Assembly: GCA_002914845.1 (NCBI GenBank)
Contig: JXTC01000147.1
Span: 186,001 to 250,000 of the forward strand
Length of the DNA stretch: 64,000 nt
Source: Trema orientale
Taxonomy: Eukaryota; Streptophyta; Magnoliopsida; Rosales; Cannabaceae
Direction: 5' to 3'
The notes beneath the pieces were generated by a model that worked only from the letters and a program-made list of their open reading frames with translations, did not search any database and was not told the DNA's origin. The position numbers and the translations under genes were made by a program. This document shows positions 1 through 12,339 of this stretch, in pieces. The first letter of the stretch is position 1; every line of letters starts with the position of its first letter.

Positions 1-53
1 CTTACTGGTTCGTACTTCGTAGTGGGATGAGACGTTGTTGCTGTACATTGCAG

Positions 54-3000
54 ATTGAGGCACCGTGGCCCAGACTGGAGTGGTCTCCACCAGCACGGAG
101 ACTGCTACTTGGCGCATCAAAGGCTTGCCATCGTTGACCCAGCTTCTGGCGACCAACCTCTCTTCAATGAGGATAAGACCGTTGCTGTCACGGTAATTGA
201 CCAAATCTTGGAACATTTTTCACAAAATATTTTGTTACATTACACTTAAGACTTTTATAAGCGATGTAGCATTTCAAGTATTGACACATGATAAACTATA
301 GTGCTATAGTGTTATATAGTAAGTGGACATTTTTTAACCGAATTTAATGGTGTATTTTATGTTGATCGAAACTACAACTAGGTGAACGGAGAGATCTATA
401 ACCATAAGGAGCTCAGGAAGAGTCTCCCCAAGCACAAGTTCCGGACTGGCAGTGACTGTGAAGTTATTNGGTTTAGTTTAACAATGTTAAAACTCTACTT
501 TTATGTTTTTCATTTTCCCGATTCAAGTCAAAATAGAAAATTATCTCTAGTTCTCGTATCAGTAATTGAGTACTATATGATTTAAACGTGTTCATTTTAT
601 AATCTGACTTTTGTAGTATGATGAGTATGGAGAGGAGTTCGTGGACATGCTTGATGGGATATTTTCTTTTGTGCTGCTGGATACCCGAGACAACAGCTTC
701 ATTGCTGCTCGTGATGCTATTGGAGTTACTTCCCTCTATATTGGATGGGGACAAGATGGTAATAATAGTCCAGTACTACTTAGTATTTCGTACTAGATTT
801 CTCAGGGTTACAAAATTTATGTTTGTTTTTCTATATGATCAAAAAAAATGATGATACTAGGGAATGTATTGATCAGGTTCCATTTGGATTGCATCTGAGT
901 TGAAGGCCCTACACGATGATTGTGATCATTTTGAGCACTTTCCACCTGGTCACTTGTACTCGAGCAAACAAGGTGGATTGAGGCGTTGGTACAACCCTCC
1001 ATGGTTCTCTAAGGCTATTCCATCAAACCCTTATGATCCACTTGCTTTGAGAAAAGCTTTAGAGAGTGTAAGATTTCAAAATTTGAAGTTGGATATATAA
1101 CAAAATGAAAGAAATAACAGAAAATTTTATAAGATTTGAGCTTATGTGTTGCACTTAACACATGCAGGCTGTTATCAAGAGACTGATGACAGATGTACCT
1201 TTCGGTGTTCTACTCTCCGGTGGCTTGGATTCATCGTTAGTCGCCTCCATCACTGCTAGACACTTAGCAAGCACCAGCGCTGACAAAAAATTGGGATCAC
1301 AGCTCCATACCTTCTGTGTTGGTCTAGAGGTGAACTACTTATTCCAAATAACTTGACTTGTAAACTACAATATACTACTATGACTCGAAAGTGCCTCTCA
1401 AGGAGCCCTTATACTTGGTACTAAAATCTTTGGTCTTTACATTCTGAGCAGAATGCACCGGATATGAAGTTCGCAAGAGAAGTTGCAGAATATTTGGGAT
1501 CTGTTCACCATGAGTTCCACTTCACTCTTCAGGTATCGCATCGATAAATAAGCCTGCGCGTGTTTTGCTAAAAAAAAGGAAGCCGAATTGGTAAAGAACT
1601 TCTTTTCCTATTTTGTTATGTAACAGGACGGAATAGATGCGATTGAGGATGTGATTTACCACACTGAATCTTATGATGTTACCACCGTCAGGGGCAGTAC
1701 CCCAATGTTTCTCATGACTCGTAAGATTAAGTCTTTAGGTGTCAAGATGGTTCTATCAGGCGAAGGCTCTGATGAGATCTTTGGTGGATACTTGTACTTC
1801 CACAAGGCACCAAACAAGAAAGAGTTCCACCGTGAAGACATGTAGAAAGGTACTGTGTTTTATCTTTATTTTGGCCACTGATATTGCCTAATGCTTTGCT
1901 AAATGTAAAGAGCATTTATGTGATCTTTGTTTTATATATATATATATATATGTATGCAGATTAAGAAGCTTAATCTTTATGACTGCTTGAGGGCAAACAA
2001 AGCAACAGCAGCATGGGGTTTGGAACTTCGTGTGCCCTTCTTAGACAAAGCATTTATTAACACTGCTATGGCTATTGATCCTGAGCACAAAATGGTAAGA
2101 GTATTACTATATGGTTTAGTTTAACATGGTCAATTAAAACTACAAATCACAAAAATTGATCAACCCGGATACTGGTTCCTGTTGTAACTTTAATTTTTAG
2201 GTAAAACCGGACGAAGGAAGAATCGAGAAATGGGTGCTTAGAAAGGCCTTTGATGATGAGGAGAATCCCTATCTGCCAAAGGTACATCATAATTTTTATA
2301 ACTTGTATCGTTTGAAGCTGCCTTAAAGCCTTTTAAATCCTCTTTTTTCTCTAACAAGTTTTCTTTCTTCTGTTTAACGTCATGCAGCACATCCTATACA
2401 GGCAAAAGGAACAGATGAGTGATGGGGTTGGCTATAACTGGAATGATACCCTCAAAGCTCATGGTGCCAAACAGGTAATAACATAATCACATAACTTGTT
2501 TTCTCTTCACTTTTTTGCCCTTATATTCTTACTATTTTCTAAATATTTCACTTGAAATATGATTATTTTTGCTTTATTTCCAAGCACAGGTAACTGACCA
2601 GATGATGGAAAATGCTGCAAAAGTCTTCCCAGACAACACTCCCACCACAAAAGAAGGCTACTACTACCGAACCATTTTTGAAAGATCATTCCCAAAGGTA
2701 AAAAAAATGCCTACATATTTATAACATATAAATAGTAGTAAAGTTAGAAACATTTATCGTGGGAGCCACTATAATAGACGCCTCATTAGCGTTGGTGCTT
2801 AGCATATCTCTTAGCTTAAACTGCTTCTCTTACTCTTCTTAAAATTTATACTGCTGGGTTTTGTAGAGCGCAGCCAGGTTGAGTGTGCCATGGGAACCAA
2901 CTGTTGCATGCTGCACTCCCAAAGCGCTAGAGTGGAACCCTGAGTGGAAGAATAACCTCGACCCATCGGGAAGGGCCGCATCAGGAGTGCATCATTCTAC

Positions 3001-3124
3001 TTATGACAATGGTTCGGGGAACAATAATAATGGGGTCGCTCAACCAGAGATCACCAATAACGTACCACAGGTTAAAGTGACCAATGGCACTGGTAATGGT
3101 ACTGGAGTTGAAATCAAAGCCTAG
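54..3124 (+). CDS. ASN: Asparagine synthetase (glutamine-hydrolysing), copy 1; 5' end outside window, two frame lesions (possible pseudogene)
   Basis: This gene matches the complete copy at 36868 exon by exon. Exons 2-13 are 54-192, 382-470, 617-758, 877-1067, 1168-1329, 1452-1532, 1627-1849, 1960-2094, 2201-2281, 2388-2474, 2590-2697 and 2867-3124 (TAG). Exon 1, with the catalytic Cys2, would lie before position 1. The family makes asparagine from aspartate, glutamine and ATP. Seen here are the glutaminase-domain segment HRGPDWSG, the PPi-loop SGGLDSS in exon 6 and [12 protein letters not shown] in exon 8. All visible introns are GT-AG. Two lesions break the frame. Exon 3 is 89 nt rather than 96 and holds an N at 469. 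Exon 8 is 223 nt rather than 222, with an extra base near 1836 that creates an in-frame TAG at 1843. Every other exon has exactly the length of its paralogue, so either a recent pseudogene or consensus errors are possible. The C-terminal tail differs from copy 2 and is Asn/Gly-rich. Confidence 0.85.
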
Positions 3125-3157
3125 TGAAATTTTAGCTGGAGTAATAATTTAATTCCT

Positions 3158-3402
3158 ATGCCCATATGAGGCTTGAATTGATGTGATCCCATTATTTTCT
3201 AAGCCGGTGGTTTGCGTGTTGTATGAAGTGAAATTGTAAGACCTGTTTATGTGATGTTACTTGATGAATAAGAGAGAGAGAGAGAGGAAATAATAAATGT
3301 ATGCCCATTTGAGGCTAGAATTTATGTGACCCCTATATATCTTGTAAGCTGGTAATTATGTGTTTTGAGATGTGAAATTGTAAGATGTTTATGTAATGTT
3401 CC
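3158..3402 (+). repeat. Tandem duplication in the 3' UTR of asparagine synthetase copy 1
   Basis: Two diverged copies of a unit of about 100 bp start at 3158 and 3301. Both begin ATGCCCAT-TGAGGCT and both run to a segment containing GTGAAATTGTAAGA. A GA microsatellite (about 3271-3286) separates them. The 3' UTR of copy 2 holds a single similar start (near 40980), so the duplication is specific to copy 1. Confidence 0.6.
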
Positions 3403-6374
3403 CAACCCTTCTTTTTATTTAAGTGGATATACACGAAATTTTATTTTGTTATTAATTCCCGGTTGCTGTTGTTGTTGCTGTTTTTTTTTTTTAAATAACA
3501 AAAAAATTAATTAACAAAAGAATGCTATTGTAACCCGTTGAATATATGTTTACAACTTGGACAAAGCATCAATTAAACTTTTATACGCAATTGGGTTAAG
3601 TTCATTAAAATAAAATTTCAAGTAGGAGCATATTTGAAAAGTTTTGCAAAATCTATGTCAAATTCATAATTTTAGGTAAATTTTTAATTTTTTTTATTGG
3701 TTGAAATGGCAGTTAAATGCCGTTTTCTCCCTTATTTCTCATGCATTGTCTCTCAACATATAAAAGGCATGTTACTAGTTTGTTATAGAGAGAAGAGGGA
3801 AATGCATTCTCTTTCATATGTTTATATACTGATTTATTATACATGAAATGAAATCGTAGCCTTCCTTACTCTTCATTTTCTTTCTACTCATTTCCTCTAC
3901 GAATTAGTAAATGTGACCTAAATTTTCTCTCAAATAGAACCAGAATAACAACTCACTTTCTCTCTCAAATTTCCTTCTCTCTTTCAGTATTCGGTCTCTA
4001 TGTCTCTCTTCTTCATTGTTTCTTCTTATTTTCTCTCTCTTTTTTTTTTTTCTCAAGCTAAAATTAGCATGAAAGCCATTTCCTCGGTCCCCACGGCGCA
4101 TTCAAGGCAGCTTTATAGTCTTTGACTTAAGGATTCGAAACAAAGTGAGTTCTCTTTGAGTTTTAAGAGCAAATTTGTTTTAATTTCAGTTGCAACTTTC
4201 CTTGTCGATTGTTTCAGCTATTATTAATTTAAACTAAACCTTAAGTATGAAAATTAATTTTTTTACCATTAACTAGTATTGCTGCATGCAGGTTTGAAGT
4301 TTGAAAGATCAAAAAAAGAATTGGTGCAAAATTCTGTTATAGATTACACATTTAATTCATTAGAATGGGTCCTGGAATAGAAAGGCTATTCTTCCAATTA
4401 AAGGACCATTCCATTGTTTTGTTACAAATTTGGGCAAAGGAGTCCTATTGGAAACCCAATTCTATTAATCAATGAAATTATGTTTTCTTAAGCCCACTTA
4501 AGGGAATCATTTTCCCATTCCTTAGTAAAATTGTAAAAAGCATTACTTTGCTACTTTTGCCCTCTTTTGCACATATGAAGTTTTTAAAAGCACAAGTATT
4601 TTGAATTTTTATCAATATAATACTTATTTCATTTTATTCCAATGTGTAAACAGATCTTGTAATTTTTATTCTAGTTCTAATTATAAGTTTCAACCAAAAA
4701 AGTGAAATATCATATTTCTATTCTTTTTTTTTTAAATTTCATTTTATTACAATATCTATTACCATTGTAATTCCATTCTATGAACTAAACTATTTTTTGA
4801 GTTGTTTTCTGACTTTTAATGAATATAGCTAGAAACTAGAATTTTTTAGTGTTAGACATAATTAAAGGATTAATAAAACCAAATATAATCTTAAGATCAT
4901 CATGTCAAATCATTAGGAACTAATTGTTAAGGACCGGAAGTAATACATGAATCCATGACTTTGAGACTGCGTTCTTGATCATGCTAGATTGCTGGACAAG
5001 GATCACACGAACATATGAGGGTAGGCAACCTTCCTTAGTTAAATCACCTCAGATACACAACGAGGTTTCTCACTCTTATATGGAGAAGAGGAAAAGAGCG
5101 TATATATATTGATTTAACTTGGAGACCATACCTAGAGGTTTAACTTTAGGGAAGTTCTAAATCCATCAACTATTAGACTAAGTACATTCATTTTCTTTTT
5201 ACATCAGAAAAAAATTATTCTATTATTTTGTTTTTTCTTTGTGTATTCATTATATTCTAAAAATATCTTTTTTTCCTTTCTACATTCCTTATTCTTTTGT
5301 ACTAAAATGGAAACACAAAGGGTGGGGCCTAAGTTATTATTAAATCAAGTTTTATTATTTCTATCTAATTTTGAATTTTCTTTTTAAATCTTAAGTTTTT
5401 TTTCTTTTAGAGTTTGTGTATAATTACCTGTATTGTGTTAATTTGCCTCACCTTTTCTTCTTTTTCTCTGTTTTATTTTTCTCAAAAAGATAAATATAAA
5501 AATAATTTGTCACACTTTTTTTCTTCTCTTTTTACACATAATATATATGTTTCATCAAATAAAAAAACTGAGCACCCGTACGTTTCTATTACTAAATACT
5601 AATATATATTCACATAAATCTTTTTTTTTTTCTATTTTAGGTTTTTCTTTTATGAAAAAAAAAATCTCCTTTATTCTATGTATAGAAAAATATCCTATAG
5701 GGTTTAAACGATTTTGATCGATTTCATACATCTTTTTTTCTTCTTCTTTACCTTTTTTTTTCCCTGTACTATTGGCATCCTCACCATATAACTGTAATAG
5801 GTATATTTAATTCTTATATTATCCTTTTAGGTAATTCTAACTAGGGATAAAATTATAACTAAAATTATGAATATACTTAGTCAAATAGTTGATGGATTTA
5901 AAACTTCCCGTAGCTTTATATACTAAACACCCAATAATCAACCCACTACTAAAAATTGGGCCAGGATAGGGTCTCTACACATTGCAAAGCCCATACCCAT
6001 TAGTAGTTCATGAGCCAATTAAATTAGATCACCAGTTGACTTACTTAATTAAGATCGTCCATATAATGAATAATTGTAATTAATTATGTGAGACCACACA
6101 CAGAAAATAAATGAAACCCAACATCGAGTTCATAAAATCTTGTTTAAATTAAATTCTAAGGACAATGATTTATGGATTTGTTCGTGAAAGAAAATTGTAA
6201 GTGATACCAGGTAAAAATTAGGAAACTTTTTCCTCTTCTCATTAATTAAATTATCTAAGAATGATTTTTCTAACTCAATTTTTTTTTTTATTAGTTTATG
6301 TTGTTGTCTTGACAATTATTGGAAGAATAGTCTAGTATCTCATTTTTCTATCTGTAACATAATATAAATAAACT
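3403..6374. other. Intergenic, AT-rich, no gene seen
   Basis: No open frame of convincing length or family resemblance was found. A pyrimidine-rich tract of CTCTCT type lies at about 3930-4060. A GAATGG/CCATTCC-rich stretch at about 4360-4520 could be a decayed MITE, but no ends are clear. Confidence 0.5.
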
Positions 6375-6379
6375 TAGCC

Positions 6380-7158
6380 TGTAATACCAATGATTAGAAT
6401 GCCCTAGAATTGCTAAGTGTTATTTGTTATAAAATGTATTTAACATTATTTAATTTATATAGTATTTATACCTAATGTGATTTTATGCGGTGATAATGTC
6501 CAACAGTGATCGATCGATGTATACGTGCCCCGATATAAAAATTATACGTGCCTTGCCATAAAAATTATAACATAAAGTTTACATTTAGTGCATGTTGAGA
6601 ATTTTTTTGTTTGTCATTTTAGTTTAATAAATATGTATATATATATATAATTTCCATTTAAATATTGATATATATATGTTATATGAAATTCAAAAATAAA
6701 ACAATGGCATAAATGATTTCTTTTTTTTTTTTCACACGACACTTGAATTATATATATTATAATTAAATACCACATTGTGTCAATTAAATATTAATAACAT
6801 TAATAACAATAATTACTTATTTAAATAACTTCAAACAAATACATTAGATTATACTAATTACACCTTTTTATTATTTTGAGAATCTACAAAAATTTTAGTA
6901 TGCATGTAAGATAATTAGATTAATATTGCACTCATAATAAATTATAAAATGATAAATAAAAAAATTCTCTAACATGCACTAAATGTAAACTTTAAGTTAT
7001 AATTTTTATATCAGGGCACGTATACATCTCGAGCACTGCTGGATATCATCACTGCATAGAATCACGTTAGGTACAAATACTATATAAATTAAATAACATT
7101 AAATATATTTAATAATAACACTTAGCAATTCTAGAGCATTCTAATCATGGGTATTACA
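6380..7158. mobile_element. Foldback element with TG...CA ends and a 5-bp target duplication
   Basis: The element starts TGTAATACC and ends GGTATTACA. It is flanked on both sides by TAGCC (6375-6379 and 7159-7163), an exact 5-bp target duplication. The left arm (about 6380-6660) and right arm (about 6890-7158) are inverted copies of each other over roughly 260 bp; the left arm has an extra insert of about 25 bp near 6540. TG/CA ends with a 5-bp duplication are typical of LTR retrotransposons, whereas long inverted arms are not. No coding sequence is present. Confidence 0.75.
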
Positions 7159-7163
7159 TAGCC

Positions 7164-8118
7164 AGTAGTTAATACCTTAATTAGAAATTTTACGTATAAT
7201 ACATGTATTATACATGTAGTACATATTTGAAAAATTTAGGTAGATAACCAATATTTTAAATTTGATTAAGTAGATGTCCACTTTTAAATTTTATAGTTAA
7301 ATATCTAAGTGTATATATTTTTACACTTAGTAAATATACTTATCTACCAATTTCATTTAATGTATTGAGTATATAAATTTTTATGCTTAGTACATAATAT
7401 TTTATATTTTATATATAAACATATGTACCAGATATTTTACTATAATATTTGAAAAACGGACATTTACTTAAATTTGACGCAAAATTTTGTCATTTTGCTG
7501 TAAGACTACATATTTTTCAATTATACAACCGGATTACGTACTTTTGTCAAATGTACTTGAAAATACTCATATTTTTCAGTGAAAACATATTATACACGTA
7601 TCTATTTTTCAGCCGTATAAAATATTCATCATCAATTTTATTTTCTTTATTTAAAATTTTATTTTTCATTCAAATTCAATTATTTTTTGTTCCGGTAGAT
7701 TTTTTTTATTATTATTTATCATATAATACTAATTTTATTTTGAATAATTAAGCACATAATCAATTATCAATAAGTAATATTTATATTTTTTTGACCAATC
7801 ACCTTAAAGTAGATAAAAAAATGTAATATTTTTATAAAAAAATACACTTTTATGAGTATATTTCATAAACATATTTTTAAAATTAGAAGTATTATACACG
7901 TATAAATAAATTTACAAATTTTAGCTTACACGTATTTTTATTCTAAATTTTTAAAAGCATTTTTGACAAAAAGTCCAAATTATACCAGTCCGTATTTTTA
8001 GTCATTTAATTCTCATTCTATATTTTGCTAACTATGGTTAATACGTATAATTTTTAAGCGTAATGACTTAAGCACCTATACCCATGTGGGCCAAGATGCA
8101 TGCACTTGTTATTGCCAA
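7164..8118. other. Intergenic, very AT-rich, no gene seen
   Basis: Only AT-rich sequence with short simple runs is visible. The longest open frame (7449-7751) is of Phe/Ile/Leu/Tyr composition as expected from AT-rich noise. Confidence 0.5.
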
Positions 8119-8127
8119 ATGAAAATA

Positions 8128-8543
8128 GGGTTTCTAACACTTTTACCTACAAAAACTAAAAAAAAAAAAAAAAATTACAAAAATAAGGAGGTCGGGGTTT
8201 TTTTTTTTTTCCCAATTTCTGTAAGGTTTTTATTAGAAAAATATCACTTTCAAAAAAGTTTTTAGAAAAAATACCTTTTTTAAAATAGTTATTAGTTACC
8301 AGTTTCTGAAAACTGGTTACTGGTTACCAGTTATATACCAGTTATTAATACTTTTAGTTACTAATTACCAGTTTCTGGAAACTGGTTACCGATTACTAGT
8401 TACTATTTTAAAAAAAATTTATTTTTCTAAATTTTTTTTTAAAATTGCATTTTCTAATAAAAACTGTACCAGACCTACAAAAACATAAGTCACTGTATTT
8501 TTCAAATTTTTATCTAAAAATGCCGTAAAAGGCCCAATTTCCC
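8128..8543 (+). mobile_element. MITE, family with internal ACCAGTTTC palindromes, copy 1
   Basis: The element begins GGGTTTCTAACACTTTTACC and ends CCCAATTTCCC. It is flanked by ATGAAAATA at 8119-8127 and 8544-8552, an exact 9-bp duplication (a tenth base also matches). The centre repeats motifs such as ACCAGTTTCTGGAAACTGGT in both orientations. Sibling copies are at 17700-18095 (reverse) and 46956-47355, a related piece is at 45105-45469, and a long relative is at 41794-46926. A 9-bp duplication suggests the Mutator superfamily, but the terminal inverted repeats are weak. Confidence 0.75.
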
Positions 8544-8725
8544 ATGAAAATAGTTATCCCCTAAAAAGAAAGTTATTTATATACTTTATGTGAAAATGTT
8601 ACCTTATTTTGTTCAATGCAAAATTTTGGATTAATTATTAGTTAAGTTATTCGAATATACATATATATATATAGAATTTGAATATATACCCTGAAACGAA
8701 AAAAGAAAAAAGGAAAAAACATTAA

Positions 8726-9117
8726 GGCTATGTTTGTTAGAGGGGATTTTTGGAGAGATGGAGAGGGCTGAAGGGAGAGTTATAATTCTGTGTTTGGTAG
8801 GAGGGAAAGAATGAGGGAGAGGAGAAATAGAGAGAGCCCCTCTCCCTTCGAGCCCACAAAAACTCCTCCTCTCACATTGGAAGGATTGGAGAAAATTAAA
8901 AACAAAAAAAATATGAACTGATAAATTTACACATCAAGTCAATTAATTTTAAAAAGATAAAACAGATAATATAATAATTTTACAAATAAATACTCTACAT
9001 CATTTCTACTCTACATCCTTTCTACCAAATAATTCAAGTGGATTATTACTATCCTCTCCCTCCTTATCTCTCCTTTCTAAACTCTCCATCCTTCCTACCC
9101 TTCTATTAAGCATAGCC
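8726..9117. mobile_element. Tourist/PIF-Harbinger-type MITE
   Basis: Inverted ends GGCTATGTTTG and AAGCATAGCC are flanked by TAA on both sides (8723-8725 and 9118-9120). A 3-bp TAA/TTA target duplication with a GG-ended TIR is the signature of PIF/Harbinger MITEs. The interior has purine-rich (GGAGAGG) and pyrimidine-rich (CTCTCC) halves. Length is 392 bp, non-coding. Confidence 0.75.
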
Positions 9118-9220
9118 TAAGTTTGGATATATAGTTGTCTAACATTTGATATCATATGCCAGTTCAATTTTTTTTTTTTTTTCAAACAAACTAAACCTTA
9201 TCTCATTTAATGCCAAAAGT

Positions 9221-9375
9221 TGATATGTTTTATTCCAAAATAGGCGAGTATATGTATTGAACTTATATTAAATTTGAATAGTTACTAATTGATACTTAAT
9301 ATGAAGTGACAATTTGCAACTATTCTAATATAAGTTCAATACACTTATACTTGCCTAATTGAGAATAAAATACCA
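9221..9375. mobile_element. Short hairpin MITE
   Basis: About 60 bp at 9221-9285 (containing GTATTGAACTTATATTA) is repeated inverted at about 9315-9375 (containing TATAAGTTCAATAC). The two arms enclose a short loop. There is no coding capacity, and the target duplication could not be defined. Confidence 0.6.
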
Positions 9376-10097
9376 TTGGTTTTAGGCATTGAATGAGAGC
9401 TTTCACAATAGAGCAATGCTAAAAGATATATAAGGGCGAGACACCACACAAAACTAGGTGTGAGATGTCATCGGCGAAAAACAAGATTACAAGTATAGGA
9501 CCCACAATCAAATTTTTATATGAGCTTCACACATTTAATTCTTATTAGTATATTGTATTGAGCACTGCAATTTTGTAAGTGATTTTTTTGTATTTTCCTT
9601 CACATTAAGTATGAACAATTGTTTAATGGGGCTTTTAGCGAAACAGTGTTTTTTCTATTCAATTTAAAAAATAGATTTGTATTTTAAAAAAAATAAATAG
9701 TGAGTGGTCAATATCAGTTCAAATTTATTTGTATAAATTCATACTTGAGTATATTGATGTGTTGATTAATTTAGTAAAAAAACTAATTTAATCTATATAT
9801 AATATATTAGTGTTCAAACTTGGTAATTATTTTTCAGTGGAGTTTACTTGTCAAGCAGTAAGATGTGATAGTAAAAAATAAAGTAATCCTATAACTATAT
9901 TTAAAAAAAAAAATCAATGATATTTATTAAAATAATATATAAAAGTGACTATTTGTTATAATTACTTAGCTTTTATTTGGCAACAATACACTATTATGTG
10001 CCTAGGCCCACATGGATTTAGGTGCATGGCACTCAAAAATTTATAGAGTATTTATAAGAAATGTCTTTATTTTTTAGATCAAGTTAAAAAATTGTCG
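9376..10097. other. Intergenic, no gene seen
   Basis: AT-rich sequence with no open frame or repeat boundary that I could define. Confidence 0.4.
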
Positions 10098-11167
10098 TAC
10101 TACAACAAATCGGGGTGTTAAAGGCAATTAAAAATCACCGTTATTAAGTATGAACCGCCATTAATACCCTTGCTGTTAAAAAAACTGCACTTTTAATGGT
10201 GGTTATTAACCACCGTTAAAAATAGGAACCGCTATCATTAGTTTTACCGTGGAGATCTTTAACGGGGGAACCTATAATGGTGGTTCCCATAGAACCATCA
10301 TTAAAGGATCGAGCACCAGAAGACATGGTGACACGGCAAGACTAAGATCCAATCACAAAAAAATACATATGACTAGGTTTCTAATATGTAGACAAATATA
10401 TATAATAATCACTAATACTCAGAACCTAAAAACTCAATTGAAAGTTAAACTAATAATTAGATCTAACATACATAAAGTCAACTTATAACCAAATAGTAAA
10501 CTAAGTCTAAGAGCATATAGTCTCACCAATCTATGATTGGTTACGGTTACAGCCTATTCTTCACGCATTTCATTAATCTCGTCCATTATGTATATTTGTT
10601 GGCTGCGACACTATACGATTATAAAGATAAATCAAAATTAGTATCAATGTTTAGTATATATGTTAACTTAATATTTTTAGATAAACAAAATGAAGTATGA
10701 AAATACTTACATTTGATCGAACGTAATCCACTGGACTCTTATCCATCTATAAGTCTGTCATCATGCGTAAGATATAAAAACTACACTCTAGTTAAGTTGA
10801 ACACTATGATTATAATGAGAACTATAATTAAATTACATAAAGATGAAAAGATGAATAAATATATACCAAAATTGTTATATCTCATACCTTAATCACATAC
10901 CAAGATGGACCACCTTGTTTTCCCCTTTTATACTTATCCAGATTATATATTTTGAATGTACTAAAGGAAAACACATGTCATAATCACTAATGGATCAACT
11001 AGATAAACATATGTTAGGTACTATAGACTATACTAACCAACATAAGAGATTTTGGGTATCCTCTCTTGGTCGTTGTCCAAGTGGATCAAGGAAAACACAT
11101 GTCATAAACATTAATGGATTAATTTAAAAGATTTTGGGTATCCTTTCTTGGCCATTATCTAAATAGA

Positions 11168-11590
11168 TCAAAGAAATAAATAGTTTCTATCAGCAGTGAC
11201 ATATTTTCTTCCTTTGGGACTATAATTTGAATTAATTAGAAAGATATATATATATAATATTAAGCATAATTGAGTAAAAATTTGACATTTTGCCTCATCA
11301 TTCCTAAGTAGAACTAAATATTTAGGCCAAGTCACTAGTGTATCAATTACATTGATCACTAAAAAGATATTGGCAAATGTAATTGGAATCAAGAGAATTG
11401 CGTGATTGTTGAACACCTCTTTGATTGAAACTCGGTAATTATCCTCGCCTAATTCCATCTTATAAATCGTAGTTGCTCCAGTGATCACGATAAAACTGAA
11501 AGTAACTATCTCTTTATCTGATTCCATCATGAACCTCAACTTTTTATACTGCATATTGAATATGTTAGTAAAATTATATAGCACACACAT
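11168..11590 (-). pseudogene. CACTA-encoded protein fragment, DUF8039-like
   Basis: A stretch of about 140 codons on the minus strand contains LGEDNYRVSIKEVFNNHAI, followed by ITFANIFLVINVIDTLVTWP. This resembles the DUF8039-type domain found near the end of plant CACTA TNP1-like proteins (known pattern: V-x-V/I-...-HA-L-P-I-P ... V-DAIG-FVAWP). It has no initiating context and no partner exons, so it is treated as a remnant. The family assignment is from memory of the pattern. Confidence 0.5.
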
Positions 11591-12339
11591 TTAGTAAAGA
11601 GCTAATAAAGCTAGACTAAGTATATGTTTTACTGATATTAGTATTGCAATATCGCCTTATACTTCACGTATCGTGGCATAAAATTCAGACTTTTCAGGAT
11701 CTTTCACTTCAATCGCAGGCTTTTACCTTCTTTTTGCCTAGTGCACCGATGGATTTCAAAATCATGTTTAGATATTTTTCAAACCTTTGTTCCATTGAAG
11801 TCTCTTATTTTTAGAGGTGTTCCTCGTACATGCTTTCTAACTTGCTAATCTTTTTCTCCCATACTTTGTCACTTTGTTGCTGATAGTGAAATTGGTGGTC
11901 TTGTAACTCTTTCATTCCCCCAATAGGCTTCATGAATACCTCTCTTTGTGCTATAATTTACCTTTGTCTCGAACACGGCCTGGGTGTTCAGGAATTCCCA
12001 ATGTTTGAGTTAGAATGTCATTGGACTTGATTTCAACGATCTCTCCCTTATCCCGTAACTCATATAATGTATCTAACAAAAGTAGTAAACACATTCTTGA
12101 GTCAATCAATTTTTCAATTATAAACACCTAAGTACGTATTATAAATAGAACTTACAACTCCTTTGGCCCTTTCTCTGATACTATTGTCTATATATTCTCT
12201 CTTTGGATCTTGTCCAGATTTTCTCCGCATTTTAGCCTGCTTAACTGGGTATACACTTCCTTCTTTTTCTTATATTTCTCTTTCCAACCCCGTGAAAGAC
12301 TTATAAGCAGTGCAGTGTAGATATTATTATTTGGCACGT

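Noticed and set aside
6380-7158. Simple solo LTR
   Set aside because: TG/CA ends and a 5-bp duplication fit, but the two halves are inverted copies, which an ordinary solo LTR is not.
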